From the NCBI GenBank assembly GCA_035353615.1, contig DAOPZY010000050.1, forward strand, positions 1 to 18,827: a stretch of DNA of 18,827 nucleotides, in the 5' to 3' direction. How positions within the stretch are numbered: the first letter of the stretch is position 1; each line of letters begins with the position of its first letter. A program made the position numbers and the translations under genes. Of this stretch, positions 14,948-18,827 are shown one piece after another. The notes beneath the pieces were generated by a model. That model was not told where the DNA came from. It worked only from the letters and a program-made list of their open reading frames with translations, and did no database searches. Source of the stretch: CAXXOK01 sp035353615. GTDB taxonomy: Bacteria; Bacillota; Clostridia; Christensenellales; Aristaeellaceae.

Positions 14948-16375
14948 ATGAAACAGCTTCGCACGCGCTTTCGCCTGCTGACTTTGTTTGTCATCGGGCT
15001 TTTGCTGGTAGCGGGCCTTTACGGCGTGTATAGCGTAACCATTTACGGCAGCCGATGGTTCAGCAACAGCAAGAATACCCGTTACCAAAACGCGAAAAGC
15101 TCGGTGATCGCCGGGGATATTATGGACCGCAACGGCGTGGTGCTCGCCACAACCGACGCGGAGGGCGACCGGGTGTACCAGTCGAATTTGAACGCGCGGA
15201 GCGCGATTGTGCACCTGATTGGCGATCGGGACGGCAACGTGGCCAACGGGGTGGATTCGTTCGAGGCCAACTACCTGCTGGGCTTTGAAACCTCGCTGAG
15301 CGAACGCGTGGCCGCGCTGCTCAAGGGCGAAACCCGGCGCGGCGACGATATCACCCTTACCGCGGACAGCAAGCTTTGCACAAGGATTGTCAGCGATTTT
15401 GAAAACGGCTCAAAAACCAAGGGCAAAAGCGGCGCGGCGGTGGTCATGAATTATAAAACCGGCGAAGTGCTCGCTTTGGTAAGTCTGCCGGTGTTTGACC
15501 CGCAGAACATTACGGCGGACGATCAGCAAAACCCGCTGCATCCGTTCTGGAACCGCGCGTTGCAAAGCACGCTTGCGCCCGGCTCCACATTCAAGATCAT
15601 CACCGCGTCCAGCGCGCTGGAAAACGTGCCGGGCATTTCGACCTATCTGTTCACCTGCACGGGCGCTACGCAGGTGCTGGATCAGACCATCCATGATTAC
15701 AAGATGGCGCAGCACGGCAGCCTGACGCTGGAAAAGGCATTTACCGTGAGCTGCAACAACGCTTTTGCGCAATGCGCCCTCAAGCTGGGCGATGCGGCCT
15801 TGCGCAAAACGGCGGAGGATTTCGGCTTTAACGATAACTTCCTGTTCCGTGATTTTGTGGTGGAAAACAGCGTTTACCCTACCACAAACCGTAACTTGGT
15901 GGAAATCGCCTGGAGCGGGGCCGGGCAAAGCCAAATTGGAGCGACCCCCCTGCATATGTGCATGGTGGCCGCGGCGATTGCCAATGACGGCGTGATGATG
16001 GAACCCCGGCTGTTGGCGCGGGTTCAAAGCCCCGCCGGGGTGGTACGGCTGCGCTATTCCCAGAAAGTTTACCGCACAGCGGTACCGGCAAACATCGCCG
16101 CCATTGTGCAGGGCTATATGAAAAACGTGGTGACTAGCGGCACCGGCACCGCCGCGCAGGTCAGCGGGCTTACCATCGCTGGCAAAACCGGAAGCGCCGA
16201 GGCTTCGGTAAACAACGAGGCGGTCACCCACGCGTGGTTTGTGGGCTACATCGCGGACGACTCTTTACCCTATGCCTGCGCAGTGCTCGTGGAAAGCGGC
16301 GACAGCGGCGGCGGCGTGGCCGCGCCGATTGCTGGGGATATTTTTCAGTATCTGAAGGACACTTATGGGAAGTAA
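14948..16375 (+). CDS. penicillin-binding transpeptidase (class B, PbpA-like)
   Basis: Cross-links peptidoglycan outside the membrane. 475 residues, with one N-terminal membrane anchor (about 9-30, RLLTLFVIGLLLVAGLYGV) and a short N-terminal domain that includes AGDIMDRNGVVLATT (55-69). The transpeptidase domain has SxxK as Ser213-Thr-Phe-Lys216, SxN as Ser268-Cys-Asn270 and KTG at 413-415. It is shorter than PBP2 or PBP3, lacking most of the usual pedestal domain, as in actinobacterial PbpA. AAGGGAGG lies 8 nt before ATG 14948. It is 40 bp after the SEDS gene and very probably forms a SEDS-PBP pair with it. No terminator is evident afterwards. Confidence 0.94.
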   Translation: MKQLRTRFRLLTLFVIGLLLVAGLYGVYSVTIYGSRWFSNSKNTRYQNAKSSVIAGDIMDRNGVVLATTDAEGDRVYQSNLNARSAIVHLIGDRDGNVANGVDSFEANYLLGFETSLSERVAALLKGETRRGDDITLTADSKLCTRIVSDFENGSKTKGKSGAAVVMNYKTGEVLALVSLPVFDPQNITADDQQNPLHPFWNRALQSTLAPGSTFKIITASSALENVPGISTYLFTCTGATQVLDQTIHDYKMAQHGSLTLEKAFTVSCNNAFAQCALKLGDAALRKTAEDFGFNDNFLFRDFVVENSVYPTTNRNLVEIAWSGAGQSQIGATPLHMCMVAAAIANDGVMMEPRLLARVQSPAGVVRLRYSQKVYRTAVPANIAAIVQGYMKNVVTSGTGTAAQVSGLTIAGKTGSAEASVNNEAVTHAWFVGYIADDSLPYACAVLVESGDSGGGVAAPIAGDIFQYLKDTYGK

Positions 16376-16536
16376 CGACGGTTTGAGCGACGCTGCTTTT
16401 CGGTCATTACCAGTGGTATGCTCACTAATGGAATGGGCCTGCTTTGAGCGCTGCCAATCCCTGCCCGCTCGACGGGGAGCTTTGAAAAAATGAACATCCG
16501 AGCCGGCTTCGTAGTGATAACGGAGCCTTTGTCCGG

Positions 16537-16566
16537 TTGACACCGCCGTTGATTCGGGGGTATGAT
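16537..16566 (+). promoter_or_regulatory. SigA promoter of the YhhN-AEC pair
   Basis: TTGACA (16537-16542) and TATGAT (16561-16566), spaced 18 bp, lie 41 bp before the start at 16608. The 160 bp between the PBP stop and this promoter hold nothing I recognise. Confidence 0.75.
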
Positions 16567-16607
16567 GGAACTCAGTCCGGCAGACTGTTCCCGAGGGGAG
16601 GCCGCCT

Positions 16608-17330
16608 ATGCCATATTGGATTGCGGGTTATGCTTCGGTCTGGCTGGTTTGGATGCCTTTGCGTTTTCATACCCGGGCGCGGGGATACAAGCGCCTTTCA
16701 GCGGCGTGCAAAATCGTCCCAACCTGCATGGCGGCCTGCCTGGCAGGGTGGGCGTGCTTTGCGCAGCCCAATGCCGATGGGGCAAGCTATTTACTGTGGC
16801 TGGGCGTCTGCGTGGGCGCGCTGGCGGATGTGGCAATCGATTTCCGTTTGGAATGGGGCGGCGTGCTGTTCTTTGCGGCGCATTGTCTGTACGTTGCCGC
16901 GCTGCTCCAAATCAGCCCGCCGAACGGTTGGTTTGCGGTAACCGCGCTGGTCGCGTTTGCCGCGGCGCTCAAGTTTCTGTACCGTTATCGGGCGCGGTTT
17001 GCCGCGCCGCTGTTGCGCGTTGGGGTACTGTTGTACGCGGCCGCGCTGAGCGCGCTTCTGGCCGCCGCGCTGCCTGCCCCGTTCGCGGGGGGCGGTCTGA
17101 GGCCCTTGCTGGGCGCGGTCGGAGCTGTTCTGTTTGTGATTTCGGACGCCACGCTGTGCCGCAACGCGGTTGCGCACCGCCTGCAACGCGCCCGGGAGGC
17201 TCAGCTTGGGATCACGGACCCCCGCGCTGCCCGCAGGCGGCTGGCGGAAGGGTATTTGAGCCTGGGTTGTTATTACACGGCGCAGACTGTGCTGGCGCTA
17301 TGCGCTTTTTCGGGCCTGTCCGTTTGGTAA
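16608..17330 (+). CDS. YhhN/TMEM86-family integral membrane protein (possible lysoplasmalogenase)
   Basis: 240 residues with about seven to eight hydrophobic helices. The family hallmarks are weak but in order: an N-terminal CKIVPTCMAACL segment (equivalent to the KPL region), CVGALADVAIDF, LFFAAHCLYVAAL (His in the conserved S/AHxxY position) and LFVISDATLC (conserved SD). Members of this family hydrolyse the vinyl-ether bond of lysoplasmalogens. Plasmalogens occur in many anaerobic Clostridia, so the role is plausible but unproven here. The start is fixed by GAGGGGAGG 6 nt upstream. The gene has its own promoter and is followed after 15 bp by the AEC transporter. Confidence 0.7.
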   Translation: MPYWIAGYASVWLVWMPLRFHTRARGYKRLSAACKIVPTCMAACLAGWACFAQPNADGASYLLWLGVCVGALADVAIDFRLEWGGVLFFAAHCLYVAALLQISPPNGWFAVTALVAFAAALKFLYRYRARFAAPLLRVGVLLYAAALSALLAAALPAPFAGGGLRPLLGAVGAVLFVISDATLCRNAVAHRLQRAREAQLGITDPRAARRRLAEGYLSLGCYYTAQTVLALCAFSGLSVW

Positions 17331-17345
17331 GGGTGGGGTTGTTTC

Positions 17346-18290
17346 ATGTGGAATGATTTTATTTTTTCGGTTAATACAGTGTTTCCGCTGCTGATGATGA
17401 TGGCGGTCGGGTTTGCGGCCCGCCGGTTCGGGCTTTTGAACGATGTGGGCGTGCGGCAGCTGAACAGCGCGGTGTTTCATATTTTCCTGCCGCTGTTGCT
17501 CTGCTTGAACATTATGGACACTCAGGTGGGCGCGGAAGTGGACCTTCGAACCCTTGCGTATGCAATGGTGGCGGTCTTGCTCTCCTTTGCGGTGTTGTTT
17601 CCGCTCTCGCGGCGGGTTTGCGCCTCTCCCGAATCGCGCGGGGTTTTCATTCAGGGTATTGTGCGCAGCAACTACGCCATTTTCGGAATCCCGCTGGTTT
17701 TGCAGATGTACCCGGATGCAAACCATACCGTGGCGGCGCTGATGGTGGTGGCGGTTGTGCCCCTGTTTAACGTGATGGCGACCATCGCCCTGATGCTGTA
17801 CAGCGGCAAGCATGTCAACGGCTGGCAAATACTTCGCGGCGTGTTGCTGAACCCGCTGATTATCGGCACGGTCGCGGGCTTTGTGCTCTGGCGGTTGCAG
17901 TGGGCCCTGCCGCCGCTGGTCAACCAGCCGCTTCGCAGCCTCGCGGGCATCGCAACGCCCCTCGCGCTGTTTTTACTGGGGGCCAGCATCGATTTTTCCA
18001 AAGCGCGCGCAAACGCCCGCTTGCTTACGCTGGGCGTAACCGGGCGGCTGATTGTGTTGCCGCTGGTGTTTTTAAGCGGCGCGGTCGCGCTGGGCATCCG
18101 CGATGTGAGCCTTGCGACGCTGATCGCGGTTTTTGCTTCGCCTACGGCGGTCAGCAGCTACCCCATGGCGCAGCAGATCGGCGGCGACGCGGATTTTGCG
18201 GCGGCGCAGGTGGTGTTTACCACCACTTTTTCCAGCCTGACGGTGTTTTGCTGGATTTTTGCCTTCAAAATGCTCGGGTTTCTGCGATAA
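17346..18290 (+). CDS. AEC family transporter (auxin efflux carrier type)
   Basis: 314 residues with about ten transmembrane helices in two halves of five, the usual AEC size and layout. Typical segments are NTVFPLLMMMAVGFAARRFG near the start, RSNYAIFGIPLVLQMYP in the middle (the conserved N-x-G-x-P-type crossing of helix 4), TPLALFLLGASIDF, and SPTAVSSYPMAQQIGGD (the equivalent crossing of the second half). Bacterial members export or import small organic acids such as malate; the substrate here cannot be assigned. It is 15 bp after the YhhN gene, with a modest AAGGGTGGGG ribosome site, so the two are probably co-transcribed. Confidence 0.9.
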   Translation: MWNDFIFSVNTVFPLLMMMAVGFAARRFGLLNDVGVRQLNSAVFHIFLPLLLCLNIMDTQVGAEVDLRTLAYAMVAVLLSFAVLFPLSRRVCASPESRGVFIQGIVRSNYAIFGIPLVLQMYPDANHTVAALMVVAVVPLFNVMATIALMLYSGKHVNGWQILRGVLLNPLIIGTVAGFVLWRLQWALPPLVNQPLRSLAGIATPLALFLLGASIDFSKARANARLLTLGVTGRLIVLPLVFLSGAVALGIRDVSLATLIAVFASPTAVSSYPMAQQIGGDADFAAAQVVFTTTFSSLTVFCWIFAFKMLGFLR

Positions 18291-18296
18291 GCGGCG

Positions 18297-18331
18297 CCGT
18301 TGCCTGTATACATGCGCCCGGAACGGTTTTT
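18297..18331 (+). terminator. possible weak terminator after AEC gene
   Basis: CCGTT-g-CC (18297-18304) can pair with GG-AACGG (18320-18326), followed by TTTTT (18327-18331). The stem is imperfect with a long loop, so confidence is modest. It ends just before the proS promoter. Confidence 0.45.
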
Positions 18332-18334
18332 CCT

Positions 18335-18363
18335 TTGACAAGCGGGCGCGCCTGTGGTAATAT
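18335..18363 (+). promoter_or_regulatory. SigA promoter of the proS T-box transcript
   Basis: TTGACA (18335-18340), 17 bp, then TAATAT (18358-18363), with TG at the extended -10 position. Predicted start is near 18370, immediately before the T-box stem I. Confidence 0.85.
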
Positions 18364-18369
18364 TCAGTA

Positions 18370-18627
18370 ACCCCATTAAACTGGGTCGTTGGATGAACCC
18401 CGCCTCAAACCGCAGGAAAGAGAGCCGTCCCATTGGCTGAAAGGACGGTTACGCGCAACGGACGGGTTCCCGCATCCACCCGATCGGCCAATCCCCGACG
18501 GCCTGCCGCCGTTATCCGGCAACAAAAGTGAAAGCGCGTTCGCGCTTTAAGTCGGGTGGTACCGCGAAGGCTCCCTTCGTCCCAACGGCGGCAATTTGCC
18601 GCGCGTGGGAGCGTTGGAGCTATTTTT
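18370..18627 (+). ncRNA. T-box leader, proline-specific
   Basis: The T-box consensus GGGTGGTACCGCG (18554-18566) is present and is followed by a terminator: stem GCTCCC/GGGAGC (18570-18575 with 18607-18612), nested GCGGC/GCCGC, then TATTTTT (18621-18627). Stem I has AGAGAG and an apical CCGTCC/GGACGG hairpin with TTGGCTGAAA in its loop. In its lower part GGATG (18391-18395) pairs with CATCC (18473-18477) and AACCC (18396-18400) pairs with GGGTT (18464-18468). This leaves CCCG unpaired at 18469-18472, so the specifier is CCC (18469-18471), or CCG one base on; both are proline codons. The UGGU bulge matches an ACCA tRNA end. Uncharged tRNA-Pro should stabilise the antiterminator and switch on proS. 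Confidence 0.95.
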
Positions 18628-18651
18628 ATTTGCGGAAGGAGAAACACAACC

Positions 18652-18827
18652 ATGGCCAAACAGGAAGAAAAGAAGTTTGTGGAGCACATTACGCCCCGCA
18701 GCGAGGATTTTTCGCAGTGGTATACCGACGTGATCCTCCAAAGCGAGCTGGTGGACTACGCTCCCGTGCGCGGCTGTATGGTGGTGCGCCCTTACGGGTA
18801 CGCCATCTGGGAGCGCATCCAGCAGGA
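18652..18827 (+). CDS. proS: prolyl-tRNA synthetase, archaeal/eukaryotic-type (3' end outside window)
   Basis: Charges tRNA-Pro with proline. Only the first 58 codons are in the window. The N-terminus contains ITPRSEDFSQWYTDVIL (about 10-26), then LVDYAPVRGCMVVRPYGYAI. The TPR and the RPYGYAIWE stretch are diagnostic of the shorter ProRS class without the bacterial editing insertion, found in archaea and many Clostridia. GGAAGGAG lies about 10 nt before ATG 18652. Control by the proline T-box just upstream independently supports the identity. Confidence 0.93.
   Translation, partial: MAKQEEKKFVEHITPRSEDFSQWYTDVILQSELVDYAPVRGCMVVRPYGYAIWERIQQ

Noticed and set aside
13492..14994. Long open frame (about 500 codons) antisense to the SEDS gene
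   Set aside because: Antisense to a well-supported membrane protein gene. Its His/Gln/Arg-rich content is typical of the opposite strand of GC-rich coding DNA, and it has no domain or ribosome site.

Overview
The window reads as a piece of a high-GC chromosome from a Clostridia-class Firmicute, most likely a gut lineage near Christensenellales or Oscillospirales; this placement is inference. Support comes from the order mrnC-thyX-rlmB-rae1-sigH (a variant of the Bacillus/Clostridium mrnC-rlmB-rae1-sigH block), a proline T-box leader before an archaeal-type ProRS, consensus SigA promoters, strong AGGAGG ribosome sites and a CtsR-like operator before clpB. A run of exactly 100 Ns marks a scaffold gap, so this is a draft or metagenome assembly.

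Layout. 1-796 (-): class II fructose-bisphosphate aldolase, cut by the window edge. 969-2150 (+): secreted SH3/VanW protein. 2151-2634: a degenerate repeat, a terminator, and the promoter and structured leader of enolase. 2635-3918 (+): enolase, with a strong terminator. 4003-4446: two 91-bp tandem repeats carrying three hairpins each, then the clpB terminator. 4447-7044 (-): ClpB, with a consensus promoter and CtsR-type operator at 7277-7330. 7495-7650: a cluster of DnaA-box-like 9-mers in the divergent gap.

From 7841 on, every gene is on the + strand. First comes the RNA/nucleotide block: Mini-III RNase, ThyX, an RlmB-type methyltransferase with a repetitive RGG/FG-like extension broken by the assembly gap, Rae1-like NYN RNase, and SigH. 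A peptidoglycan module follows: a membrane-anchored FHA-like protein, a SEDS glycosyltransferase and a transpeptidase PBP. Then come a YhhN-family membrane protein and an AEC transporter under a separate promoter, and finally a T-box-controlled proS cut by the right edge.

How the genes work together: fba and eno are glycolytic. mrnC, rlmB and rae1 act on rRNA or ribosome-associated RNA. The FHA/SEDS/PBP trio should form one wall-synthesis complex, with the FHA protein as a likely regulatory subunit. I see no clearly new defence or mobile system. The most unusual items are the RlmB repeat extension, the 91-bp triple-hairpin repeat family, the DnaA-box cluster away from dnaA, the degenerate FHA subunit and the acidic extension on SigH.
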